From the NCBI GenBank assembly GCA_014529385.2, contig CM043952.1:158625557-158689556 (forward strand): 64,000 nt of DNA. Direction: 5' to 3'. Positions 52,751 through 63,578 of this stretch are shown piece after piece. Position 1 is the stretch's first letter, and every line of letters begins with the position of its first letter. The notes beneath the pieces are model-generated. The model worked only from the letters and a program-made list of their open reading frames with translations, was not told the origin of the DNA and made no database searches. A program made the translations under genes and the position numbers. The stretch is from Adiantum capillus-veneris. Taxonomy: Eukaryota; Streptophyta; Polypodiopsida; Polypodiales; Pteridaceae.

Positions 52751-53135
52751 TTGTTTTTGAGCATTTGGTACGAGGCCTACAGATTCTATCATACATCACT
52801 ACATTCCAGATACCTTGATTTCCATTTTTGCTACCAGGGTGCCTTGGCATGGATCATTGCAGAGGAGCACTATATTTTTGGGTGCTTTTCTAGAGATGTT
52901 ATGCAGGAGCAGAGGCATCTGCTTAGAGTTTGGGTGCAAAACTGCATATGTGTTATCGGCATGTGCGACTTTAGGGTGAGTGTGTGGTTCTTTGGATTCT
53001 GATGATAACACTATTACAAGTTTTTTGCAGCCTATGTTTCGTAGCAAAAAGCGGAGCAGAGAGAAGAATTTTTCTCCTATTGATTTGGAGGATGAGGGTG
53101 ATAGACCTTTGGCTGGGAACCCTTTTGATGACTAG
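52751..53135 (+). pseudogene. 3' end of an unrecognised gene with a 55-bp intron
   Basis: The frame ending GMCDFR meets a donor (agg|gtgag, 52,976). An acceptor (ttttttgcag) ends at 53,030. The next exon continues in phase 0 (PMFRSKKRSREKNF, LEDEGDRPLAGNPFDD) to TAG at 53,133-53,135. A 55-bp intron is short for a plant but possible. The tail is basic then acidic. Upstream exons are unclear and no ATG-initiated whole gene is evident. Confidence 0.4.
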
Positions 53136-53560
53136 TGAGACTCCCATCCCATAGCTGGGACTTTTTATACACTTTTGGATACTTTATGTGTGGTTTGGTT
53201 TTCTTATTTCATTGTGTGTTTAATGATCTCTAAGTATGTCTTGGGTGTAATATTGCATAGATGGTTGTGAAGGATCTCATTACATCATTGGCTACTTTAT
53301 AATTTTCTACTTTTTTTGTGAATTATATTGCCCGTGTACATTGAAGCGGAGGTAAGATGAATGACATCAGATAGTTGCTTTGATTTGCAGCTTCTTGAGC
53401 AACCTCACATTTGCAGTATATTTCTTGATGATGATGATTGTGATTCTTCATAAGAGGAGCTTTTCTTCATAGGAGTTTCCATTTGCAGATTTGACATGTA
53501 CTCAAGGTCAAAATATTAATGGTCTCATCATTGGATACATTATATATATCAATTTTGTAT

Positions 53561-53819
53561 TGATGCGGTCCGGGGCGGGCAACAAGAAGAGCAACCTCTA
53601 GACACCCTTCAAGGCTCTCGTGCTGCTCAATGGGGCTGGGGCACAACACAACACAAACCAAAACAACAAACCCACAGCCAAATCCCAACTACACAAGGGG
53701 CACCACCTAGTTTAAGAGCGAACTAGGACGCAAAAGAGGAGAATCGTTAGAGCAACCCACAAACAAGCAAGGAATTTACACTAACCCTAACACCAATGGA
53801 ACACTCTCACACACTAAAA

Positions 53820-53909
<90 letters not shown>

Positions 53910-55498
53910 TGCTCGGGCTGCTTTGAAGTGTATCGTTAATGATCAAGCAAACATAAATATATATATGTAAGAAAGAGAGAGAAGGGGGAAGGGGGTGCTT
54001 GTTGCACTAATGCCTTCTTCCAAATCTTTCATGACCAATCAAAGTGAGATTAGTATTTGTTCAACATAGCTTGAGTAAATTACACCACAACACATCACAA
54101 GAAAAAACCCACCCCAATCACTGTCTTAAGGCCAGGGGAGTCCTCTCCACCCTGTCGCCCTCTTACAACATGTGGGATTTATGGCTAAATTGATAACAAT
54201 ACCAGGAGACAAGCTATCAAGAACTTAAATAAAATACCAAGACACTTACACATCATTATTGTCCATGACTTCACGTTGGAAGGGAGACAAGGTATCCATG
54301 CTTAGTCCAAATTCACACTCCTTGATTCAGCAAATGTTGGGCTTACACTAGTAGGAGAAATGATAGATTTCCTACTCTCAATTTAATGATCACTCTCTCT
54401 TACAATGGCATAGAGTTCCCTTGCTAATCACCCCTAATACAACACATACATATGCCTAATGCCAATGAGATTCCACTCAAGAGCTCCTTCTCAAGAGGTT
54501 GAGCTTGGCTTCTCAAGCTATAGCATAGTGCTCTTTCTTCTCCCCCCCTTTTTGTGCTAGCTACACCCTCCTTTTATAGCAATTTTGAAGGCTAGGGTTA
54601 CTCCTCTAACCATGGTTGGGTTAGATTTTCAGCAATTTATCTAATTTCTTTTGCTTGGAATTATCAAGAAGTTGGTGGGGAAAGAGAGAGGAGAGAAATG
54701 GAGGTGATAGGACTTTTCATAGTGGGTTAGTGTTAGTAGAGTTAGTATTAATTTACAAATGGAATTGGATATTTACAATGGGAGTATCCATGTAGGATAC
54801 AAATAAGGAAGAAAAACTCTTAAGAGGTAAGAAAAGGTGGATTTCTTACAAGGTTGATGCTCCAAGTGTCTTGAGTAGGGCCAATTTTGACGCTTGTTGA
54901 CGGTCCACTAGCTTTGACGGTACATTTTTTCTCCACTCTTGACCTTCTTTGAGAGACAAGGTAATTGAAGCTGAGTAATCAACCACCATGATGATGTCTT
55001 TTAAGAGAAGAGGCTGAATTTTGTGGTTTTTTTGATAGATATGGGTAATTTGGAGGAGGAAAAATGAGACTAGGTGGTCAATTTTGGAATGAAATTGTGT
55101 GTGGGAGGTATGAGTTCACCATGGTTTCTCTTATTCTTCAAGGTTGAGGAGAAGGTGAGTAGGGTGCAGAGAGGAGTGGTGAGAGAGGTGGGGATGATGA
55201 GTGGAGAAGTGTGTGTGAAAGAGGAAAATGATAAAGTGGAAGAGAGAGTGTGGCTGCATAGCATAGGAAAACTGGGGTCCACTAATAAAATCATAGCTCA
55301 CAGCTCGTAGCTCAAAAAAATATGAAAAAATTTGAGGCAAAAGTTCAGCCCACGAGCTACAACTTTTGTTTGTATCACCTTTTCAAATTCGGAGAGCAAG
55401 TGAACTTTAAAAATTCAGCAAAACCGACCGTTTTTTTCCACTGCACAAGGTCCTTGTGGGGTCCTTCTTTGGATGATTCTTTTGAATACCTCCAAGAG
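53561..55498 (-). repeat. 3' LTR of family B (inner end deleted)
   Basis: Matches 59,128 onward to tacctccaagag. About 20 terminal bases and the PPT are lost. It contains (GA)n at 53,823-53,906 and a minus-strand TATAAAAG at 54,571-54,578. Confidence 0.93.
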
Positions 55499-55507
55499 AG
55501 ATCAATC

Positions 55508-57783
55508 AATCATATCACAGCGTTACCTCCACCATAATATGGACTCCAAGCATTTATGGCAGGGCACAAGGAGTTTCCAACTTCGATACAGAGCCAATGC
55601 TAAAGGATTTTAATGTTACAAAAGTACTCTTCAAGCTCATCAGACCATGCAAATTCTACTTGTTGTGTCAACTTTTACAAAGGGTGAAGTAACTCCGAGG
55701 CTAAGTGAATGAAGTGTGACATATACTTCACCTTTTGAATGAATGAGATGACCTCCTTAAGACTCTTGGGTGATCGTAGCTCAATAAGAGCCTTTGCCTT
55801 TGAAGGATCCACTTCAATGCCTTTGTAAGAAACTTTATGACCAAGCAAGACATCCTCACCTATATGGCACTTGTCGGGGTTGAGTTGACCTCCCATGTCA
55901 TAGAGCTTCTTTAAACCTTCTTCTACCCTTTGTAGATGCAATGATTTTGAGCTATAAATACAGAAATCATCAATGAACACCCTAATTGACTTTCCAAAGA
56001 ATGCTTGAAACACCATATTCATGAAACATTGGAATGTTGCAGGAGCATTTGTCAGACCAAATGGCATGACTCTAAAAGCATAACAACCCCAAGGAGTGAT
56101 AAAGGTTGTTTTCAATTGATCCTCCAATGCAATCCCTATTTGAAAGTAACCTGACTAACCATCGCACACAGTGTACTTCTCATGACCAGCTACCTCATTT
56201 AGTATCTCATCCTGGAATGGGAGGGGAAAGTGATCTCTTTTTGTTGCCTCATTGAGGGGACGGTAATCCACACACACCCTCTACTTGCCATTTTTCTTAG
56301 GAGTGACAACAACAGGAGAGACCCACTCTGAATTCTCCACTGGATAAATGAAACCTGCTGCTAGAAGCTTTCTTACCTCCTTGAGTAGAGCCTGTTCCTT
56401 TATAACTCCTAGCCTTCGTAGCTTCTGAGCTTTAGGTGTGGCCTCAGGCTTTAACTCAATCTTGTGTTGAACAACATCTACCCCACGCACGCCGGTGTAG
56501 TCTTTAGCAAAAAGCCTAGGAAACTTCCTTAGCACACATTTGAACTCCTCTCTTTCATCCTTTGTAAGTGTTGTTGATAGCATACCTTCCAGCATCCCTT
56601 CATCTTGAACACCTTCGTTCTCTTGAGGACCTACCTCCTCCAAGCCTTGACAAGAGGTCTCTTGGTTGCTTGGCTTAAACCTTACCCCCATGACTTCGAT
56701 GGAAGACTCCTCTTCAGTAATGCTGCCACTACTTTCTTCTTCTGAAGTGCTATCGGTCCAACCTTCTTCCGTCTCACTTTGAGATGATTCTTCATGGAGC
56801 TCCTCTTGGCGTTGCTCCTTCATGTCAAAGACAACCTTCTTATGATTGTCATTCCTGCAAATTAATTTCCCACTCTCCCAATCCTGCAAAGCTCGCATTT
56901 TCATTAGCCATGGTCTTCCTAGAATAAATGGATAACCACTTCCCTTGGTCGACATAACATAAAAATCCACCGCTTTCTTAATGCCAAAGGCCTCTACAAA
57001 GACATTTTTACAAATGCCTACACACCTAGCCTTGCTATTGTTTGCCATCTTGACTTTGATTTCAAGTGTCTCATGGATGTGCATGCCTAGTCTTTGCATG
57101 AGTCCCTCTATCATGATGCAAATTTGTGCACCCCCATCCACTAGACCTTTCCTAACCAATCTTCCTTTGATGTAACAGTCTAGCACAGGTGTAATGTCCT
57201 CATTCATTTCAGCTTGTGCAATTTTTACAACAGGCACACTCTCTTTCACCTTTCTCCTAGTGCTAATTGCCCTTGTTAAATCCCTCCTAACTTGTGGACA
57301 TAATGCAAGAAATTGAGGCCATGAGATATCAGGACCCTTACCTCTCATGTCTTCCAACAGGTTGTATGGAGCCATTCCATGTCCAAGAGGGAAGTCTTGG
57401 AGGTTGATACGACGTCGAGTCCTCTTAGCCTCCTTGGTCTCCTTTGCCTTCTTTTCTCGTCCATTGTCACTTTGTGATGTAACTCCTTCTTTCTCCTTAC
57501 CTTTCCCTCGGCCATGCTTAATGCCATTTGCTTCCATGTCAACCTCTCTTGAATTTGTCACCTCTACCACATGCACGTTTGGGTCTGGCAAAGGTGGAAC
57601 TCCTTCCACTCCTTGTGGAGGTGGTCTTGCTCCATTTGTCCTTTGTATAAGCCGTGGTTGCTGACTAGTTCCTTCACCTGCATTCATCACTGGGTAATTC
57701 AAGTTAGGTCTCCCTGGCTCCCCACGGGGCCAAGGACAATTATACATCCCATGTCCAGACTCACCGCAATTCCAACATTGCAA
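55508..57783 (-). pseudogene. Family B nucleocapsid, protease and RT
   Basis: Minus strand. CCHC knuckle CWNCGESGHGMYNC (about 57,780-57,740) comes first. The protease has GLVDGGAQICIM (D-G-G-A instead of D-S/T-G-A) and FILGRPWLMKMRALQDW. RT has GFIYPVENSEWVSPVVVTPK, FRVMPFGLTNAPATFQ and catalytic FIDDFCIYS. One frame carries everything but has TAG at 56,281-56,283 (expected aromatic or basic residue before RVCVDYR) and TAG at about 56,155 (in the usual DGYSGY). It ends as RNase H should begin. Inactive. Confidence 0.9.
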
Positions 57784-57789
57784 GACTCT

Positions 57790-58514
57790 CCTAGTTCGTG
57801 GCTCTCTCTCTCTTCTGACTTCTTTGCTTGTCCCTTTGGACCTACATCTTGTGCAAGGTGAATTGACAGGCTGCTTAAAGATTCATTGAACTTCTCAATC
57901 ACTTCAGCCGTTACCTCAGGAAGCTCCCTAGATGTTGATGCTTGTGACTTACCTTTGGGTCTAAGACCTTCTATTGGAACCTCTCCCCTTAAGCACTTGA
58001 GTTTCCTATACTTCTCAGCAGCCCTAGTTTTCGCTGCATCAAAAGTAGCAGGTGCACCCGCCTCAACTTTTACCTTAAGGTCAGGAAAGAGTCCGGCTAT
58101 GAACCTCTCCTTCTTTAAAAATTATGCACCATCACCAGGGTTAGCAACATTTTGTATCCATAGAGCCCAAAGACGTAGAAACTCTTGCTTGTACAAGTAG
58201 TAGTCATCTAAGTCTTTTTGCTTATGAGAAACAATGTCTTGCCATAATTTCTGAGTGTTTTGGGGATCAAAGAAGTATTTCTTGAAACGATTCAAAACTT
58301 CCGTGTAATTCCCTTTAACTTCCTCAGGCAAAGAGTCAAACCAAGTGCTAGCATCTTTCCTAAGGACCACCTCAAACATTTCTACACGTTCTTGATCAGT
58401 TACTATCCTCTTGATACGACAAGACATCTTGAAATTCGCTAGAAATAATTCTGCATCCTCTCCAGGCTCTCCAAAGAAAAGAGGATATCTAAACATTTGG
58501 CGTCGGCTCTCCAT
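57790..58514 (-). pseudogene. Family B Gag
   Basis: From ATG near 58,512-58,514 (MESRRQMFRYPLFFGEPGED) it has the plant Ty3 Gag core (ASTWFDSLPEEVKGNYTEVL, FKKYFFDPQNTQKLWQDI). A TAA at about 58,122 interrupts the frame before FLKKERFIAGLFPDLK. The frame then continues to about 57,800, where it shifts into the knuckle frame. Confidence 0.88.
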
Positions 58515-58598
58515 TGAATTGATTTCAAAGTGACGCGTTTTTGTTTTTTCTTTCTTTAAAAGATTTACACAATAATATTTTCTAAATTGCAATCTATT

Positions 58599-58817
58599 CT
58601 ACAACAAAATAAAAATATTCACATCAAATGACCTATGATAATCAATAAGAGGTAGAATGACAGGGTTTGGTGATACGAGAATTTCTCCTACTCTTTGGGC
58701 ACCAAACATAAATACCATACGTTGTTGAAAATGGATTTTTCTACTAATTGCAATGTTTACTCTAATGTGTGGAGTGAAATGAAAGGGAAAAACCTGTATT
58801 CCTGGGCCATTATCCAT
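58599..58817 (-). CDS. Leader peptide, family B copy 1
   Basis: ATG and 72 codons ending SFDVNIFILL. It aligns with the family A peptide at 27,190-27,414 and with copy 2 just upstream. Conserved features: F-Q-(Q/R), G-x-x-R-(L/V), E-I, P-x-ILP-(L/M)-I, DV-x-IF-x-L. It lies directly upstream of gag. Confidence 0.5.
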   Translation of the reverse strand: MDNGPGIQVFPFHFTPHIRVNIAISRKIHFQQRMVFMFGAQRVGEILVSPNPVILPLIDYHRSFDVNIFILL

Positions 58818-58838
58818 GGTCTATGCATGACCTAATTC

Positions 58839-59051
58839 TTAAAACAAAACAAAAATATAGACGTCCAAACTAAGGTCGTACCTAATGAGAGGCAAAATAA
58901 AAGGATTTACTAATGCGTTTATCTCTACCAACCTAAGAGGACCTAAAATTCTACGAATTACTCGCTGAAATTACAACTTAGTACTAACAATTATGTGTAC
59001 CTTTTGCCTTGCAATGGGAATGAAGGGACCATACAAATTCTTGTGATTCAT
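58839..59051 (-). pseudogene. Leader peptide, family B copy 2 (one stop)
   Basis: ATG at 59,049-59,051 and 70 codons ending SLDVYIFVLF. It has a TAA at 58,971-58,973 just before FQRVIRRILG. It lies in tandem with copy 1, 21 bases apart, and has about the same length. Confidence 0.5.
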
Positions 59052-59106
59052 GCAAGCTACTTGATTATGCTAAAGGTTGAGCCTTCACAAAACATACACA
59101 AGCCTG

Positions 59107-59124
59107 TCCTCGGTGGGGACACCA
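59107..59124 (-). other. Primer-binding site, family B
   Basis: Minus-strand TGGTGTCCCCACCGAGGA, three bases from the LTR. The sequence is close to the family A PBS. The tRNA is not identified. Confidence 0.7.
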
Positions 59125-59127
59125 ATT

Positions 59128-59386
59128 TGAGGCGGTCCGGGGCGGGCAACAAGAAGAGCAACCTCTAGACACCCTTCAAGGCTCCCGTGCTGCTCAATGG
59201 GGCTGGGGCACAACACAACACAAACCAAAACAACAAATCCACAGCCAAATCCCAACTACACAAGGGGCACCACCTAGTTTAAGAGCGAACTAGGACGCAA
59301 AAGAGGAGAATCGTTAGAGCAACCCACAAACAAGCAAGGAATTTACACTAACCCTAACACCAATGGAACACTCTCACACACTAAAA

Positions 59387-59480
<94 letters not shown>

Positions 59481-61086
59481 TGCTCGGGCTGCTTTGAAGT
59501 GTATCGTTAATGATCAAGCAAACATAAATATATATATGTAAGAAAGAGAGAGAAGGGGGAAGGGGGTGCTTGTTGCACTAATGCCTTCTTCCAAATCTTT
59601 CATGACCAATCAAAGTGAGATTAGTATTTGTTCAACATAGCTTGAGTAAATTACACCACAACACATCACAAGAAAAAAACCACCCCAATCACTGTCTTAA
59701 GGCCAGGGGAGTCCTCTCCACCCTGTCGCCCTCTTACAGCATGTGGGATTTATGGCTAAATTGATAACAATACCAGGAGACAAGCTATCAAGAACTTAAA
59801 TAAAATACCAAGACACTTACACATCATTATTGTTCATGACTTCACGTTGGAAGGGAGACAAGGTATCCATGCTTAGTCCAAATTCACACTCCTTGATTCA
59901 GCAAATGTTGGGCTTACTCTAGTAGGAGAAATGATAGATTTCCTACTCTCAATTTAATGATCACTCTCTCTTACAATGGCATAGAGTTCCCTTGCTAATC
60001 ACCCCTAATACAACACATACATATGCCTAATGCCAATGAGATTCCACTCAAGAGCTCCTTCTCAAGAGGTTGAGCTTGGCTTCTCAAGCTATAGCATAGT
60101 GCTCTTTCTTCTCCCCCCCTTTTTGTGCTAGCTACACCCTCCTTTTATAGCAATTTTGAAGGCTAGGGTTACTCCTCTAACCATGGTTGGGTTAGATTTT
60201 CAACAATTTATCTAATTTCTTTTGCTTGGAATTATCAAGAAGTTGGTGGGGAAAGAGAGAGGAGAGAAATGGAGGTGATAGGACTTTTCATAGTGGGTTA
60301 GTGTTAGTAGAGTTAGTATTAATTTACAAATGGAATTGGATATTTACAATGGGAGTATCCATGTAGGATACAAATAAGGAAGAAAAACTCTTAAGAGGTA
60401 AGAAAAGGTGGATTTCTTACAAGGTTGATGCTCCAAGTGTCTTGAGTAGGGCCAATTTTGACGCTTGTTGACGGTCCACTAGCTTTGACGGTACATTTTT
60501 TCTCCACTCTTGACCTTCCTTGAGAGACAAGGTAATTGAAGCTGAGTAATCAACCACCATGATGCTGTCTTTCAAGAGAAGAGGCTGAATTTTGTGGTTT
60601 TTTTGATAGATATGGGTAATTTGGAGGAGGAAAAATGAGACTAGGTGGTCAATTTTGGAATGAAATTGTGTGTGGGAGGTATGAGTTCACCATGGTTTCT
60701 CTTATTCTTCAAGGTTGAGGAGAAGGCGAGTAGGGTGCAGAGAGGAGTGGTGAGAGAGGTGGGGATGATGAGTGGAGAAGTGTGTGTGAAAGAGGAAAAT
60801 GATAAAGTGGAAGAGAGAGTGTGGCTGCATAGCATGGGAAACTGGGGTCCACTAATAAAATCATAGCTCACAGCTCGTAGCTCAAAAAAATATGAAAAAA
60901 TTTGAGACAAAAGTTCAGCCCACGAGCTACAACTTTTGTTTGTATCACCTTTTCAAATTCGGAGAGCAAGTGAACTTTAAAAATTCAGCAAAACCGACCG
61001 TTTTTTTCCACTGCACAAGGTCCTTCTGGGGTCCTTCTTTGGATGATTCTTTTGAATACCTCCAAGAGTGAGCCCTCCATAGTGCA
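59128..61086 (-). repeat. 5' LTR of family B
   Basis: 1959 bp, plus orientation TGAGGCGGTCC to CATAGTGCA. It contains (GA)n at 59,390-59,477. The TSD follows at 61,087. Confidence 0.93.
60142..60149 (-). promoter_or_regulatory. TATA box of family B 5' LTR
   Basis: Minus-strand TATAAAAG about 940 bases into the LTR, conserved in the other LTR. Confidence 0.55.
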
Positions 61087-61091
61087 TGTAT

Positions 61092-62124
61092 GCATGCCAC
61101 CTACCCTTGACCTTATTTGGTAGGTCTATAATTGAAGATATTGTTGAGATCATGATATAAGTGAATAGTACAACTAAGAAAATCAAATATTGAGGGGTCT
61201 AAAAAATATGTACATGTCAAATATAAATAATATAAGTGGAAAAAATATAAAGGGTTCAAAAGAAATCTCTCTCATTATGAGGCTACCATAAAAAGATAAA
61301 TATTTTTGGTGTTCTAATTTTTTAGAAAAAAAACAAAATAGATGTAGGAAGGGAAAAATCACAATAGTGAAAAAATATACACATAAATAAAACTAGTTTT
61401 TTTGGATTTTTGTTGGGGTGGAGTTACACCAAATATAAGAGAAGCTTACATGAAAATATTTCTATATGGAATAAAGAGTATGAAAAATGGTAAGAAAAAT
61501 TGTGGTAATGGTGAGGCAATGTATAGAGCATAAATAACACACACCTAGGTAGAAATATTTAAATAAATACCAAAATAATTATGAAAAAATCTTTTATTTA
61601 GGCCCTATATACAAAGAAATATTTACATACGCATGGGCCATAATATACTTATATTTTTTATATTTTATATTTTTTTTGGCTCAACTAGCCCCATGACTAG
61701 CTAATTGAGGGTTTTTTATTTCAGTAAGGAGATATGGGAAAAGTCCCCTAACTCACACGCACCTATATACAGTGAAAGGGTGAGGGTAACCACAGTGTTT
61801 GAGTGATTTGATAGGGTGAGATAACTCACTATGGCAATTACAGAGAGCCGAAAAAACGGCTATCAGTATCAATGTGTTGTCTTAAAAATTTAGAACCTAA
61901 TATGCATATAGAGTGTCCCATAGGCACTATTCCTTTGTTTCTCCCAAGCACTCACCTTGCATGACCAGTACTTTAAGTGGAGCTGCTCAACTCCAATAAG
62001 AGTGTATACCAAAGTCACTTCTGTCCCACTGGGTTTTTTCCCTTCGATCATCCACGTTTTAGACCCTAATCTGGAAACACATCATCTTCTTGTATATTTT
62101 CATTTTACAACAGAAATAAGGAAA
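61092..62124. other. A+T-rich DNA, nothing recognised
   Basis: Long A/T stretches and only a 67-codon frame without motifs. Confidence 0.5.
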
Positions 62125-62163
62125 TGGCTACCCAAATCAATCAACAACAACTTGGAGTAAGAG

Positions 62164-62655
62164 TTGCATATCTCAATATACTTATCAAGAGCATCTCTTC
62201 TCTTCAAGGGTGACAACAAAGCTCGATCAAAAAATGGGACAACAACAAAGATTCAACAAACACGAGTAAAACATATAATGGCATACAAAGACAGCGGAAA
62301 AACAATGACAACTTCAGCAAGCGAGCCCTCAACAACAAAACATAAGGAGCTCCACGATGCTGAAGCTAGTGAAATATTGCAAGTCAACGACAAAGGCAGA
62401 CATATCAAAAACACTCTTCATGGAAAAAAGTGGCAACAAAAGGAAGATTGGGCAACAAGATGCAAAATTTCCTTGACAATTGAAGTCCAACATATGCATC
62501 TACCAGGCCACATCAGATATGAAGCACTCAAGGAAGGGAGGAGTGTCATCCATGACAAAACACTTCTCAAGCTAAAGATCAACCTTGAAGACAAAGCTGA
62601 AGAAAACCCTATGACAAGACTGCACATGATCGTGTCAAGGGACGACATGAGCTAG
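62164..62655 (+). pseudogene. 3'-terminal ORF of a plus-strand LTR element
   Basis: 163 open codons (first ATG at 62,278; not ATG at the frame start). It is Lys/Thr/Gln-rich without catalytic motifs. It ends VSRDDMS-stop-EGA immediately before a polypurine tract. The giant Ty3 element's ORF-X ends in the same way (VEDDMSKEGG at its PPT). This suggests a related accessory 3' ORF, but the upstream parts are missing. Confidence 0.45.
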
Positions 62656-62666
62656 GAAGGGGCGAA
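62654..62666 (+). other. Polypurine tract
   Basis: AGGAAGGGGCGAA directly before TGCTAGCAAAT. Confidence 0.6.
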
Positions 62667-63120
62667 TGCTAGCAAATTTACTGAATGGACATCCACTTGG
62701 CTCGACACATAGTCAGACACCACATTTGTACTCTATTAATTCTCCAAGCTAGTGTAGTGATACTTTGTGTAAATCTTGATTCCAGAGTAGCAGGTCAATT
62801 CCTTGAGTTGTAATTCTGTCATGATAATTGTAAAGGTCCATGTGAGCCAGTCACTAGACATTTAAAAATCCCTAGGTATAAAGTTCAATAACTTCAATAC
62901 AAAAGGAGGTTTATCTAGAGAAGAAGAAAGGAGCTCTAAAAACCTACGCTTAAGCTACGAAGCTGCTCCACTTGTGATCACCTTTTTGAATGAATGCGTA
63001 ATCCGTTTTTTATTTTGAAACTTGCACTATGTTCCTCTCTCTTTGCTCTTTCATTCAAGTGTTTTTTTGTGGTTCACAACTACGCGTTAGTGAACCTAAT
63101 CATCAAATTTGAGTGATAAA
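62667..63120 (+). repeat. Putative 3' LTR start, plus-strand element
   Basis: It begins TGCTAGC after the PPT. It has a possible promoter/poly(A) region (tataaagttc near 62,877) and no ORF. No second LTR is in the window, so length and end are unknown. Confidence 0.45.
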
Positions 63121-63560
63121 ATCACTCTATTTTGACATTTTGAACATAGGAGAGTATTCCTATGCCAAAGGGTGACCTTTTTGAATAGTTTTGTTGCAAT
63201 TTTTGGGATCTTTTTCATGATGGATTGTGATTTTGAAACCTTGTCCAATTGCGACCAGACTTGGTAGAATAGTGCCCCTAGGTGTCTTAGACCTCCTCCT
63301 AAAGTTTTGTTGCATTTCAAGTCCGTTCAAGTGCCAAATTGGTATCGGCAGTCTAGTGGTGAAATTTCGGCTATCTCACTCACAACCCTCTTTACCTCTC
63401 TAGAATAGACCTAGAAAGTCCTTGACTACTAAACTCTACCAAACACTAAACCCCATGTCTAGCTGCTTCACTACTAAGGTATAAATGGAATGGAAGACAA
63501 GTCTTCAAAAAAGAATTCTCTAAATACGCACTAGGTCACTCACAATCTAAAGATCATTAT

Positions 63561-63577
63561 CCTCGGCAATGGTGCCA
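63561..63577 (-). other. Primer-binding site, right-edge Ty3 element
   Basis: Minus-strand TGGCACCATTGCCGAGG, a decayed form of the tRNA-Asp site of the giant element (changes mostly CG to CA/TG). Confidence 0.7.
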
Positions 63578-63578
63578 A

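Larger units (their letters stand above)
53561..61086 (-). mobile_element. Young, internally deleted Ty3/gypsy element, family B
   Basis: The TSD TGTAT occurs at 53,556-53,560 and 61,087-61,091. The LTRs are over 1.9 kb and nearly identical (roughly 1% different by eye). Gag, knuckle, protease and RT lie on the minus strand. RNase H and integrase are deleted, with the 3' LTR's inner end joined straight to the end of RT near 55,498-55,508. This matches the structure of family A. It is the youngest element in the window by LTR identity. Confidence 0.93.
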
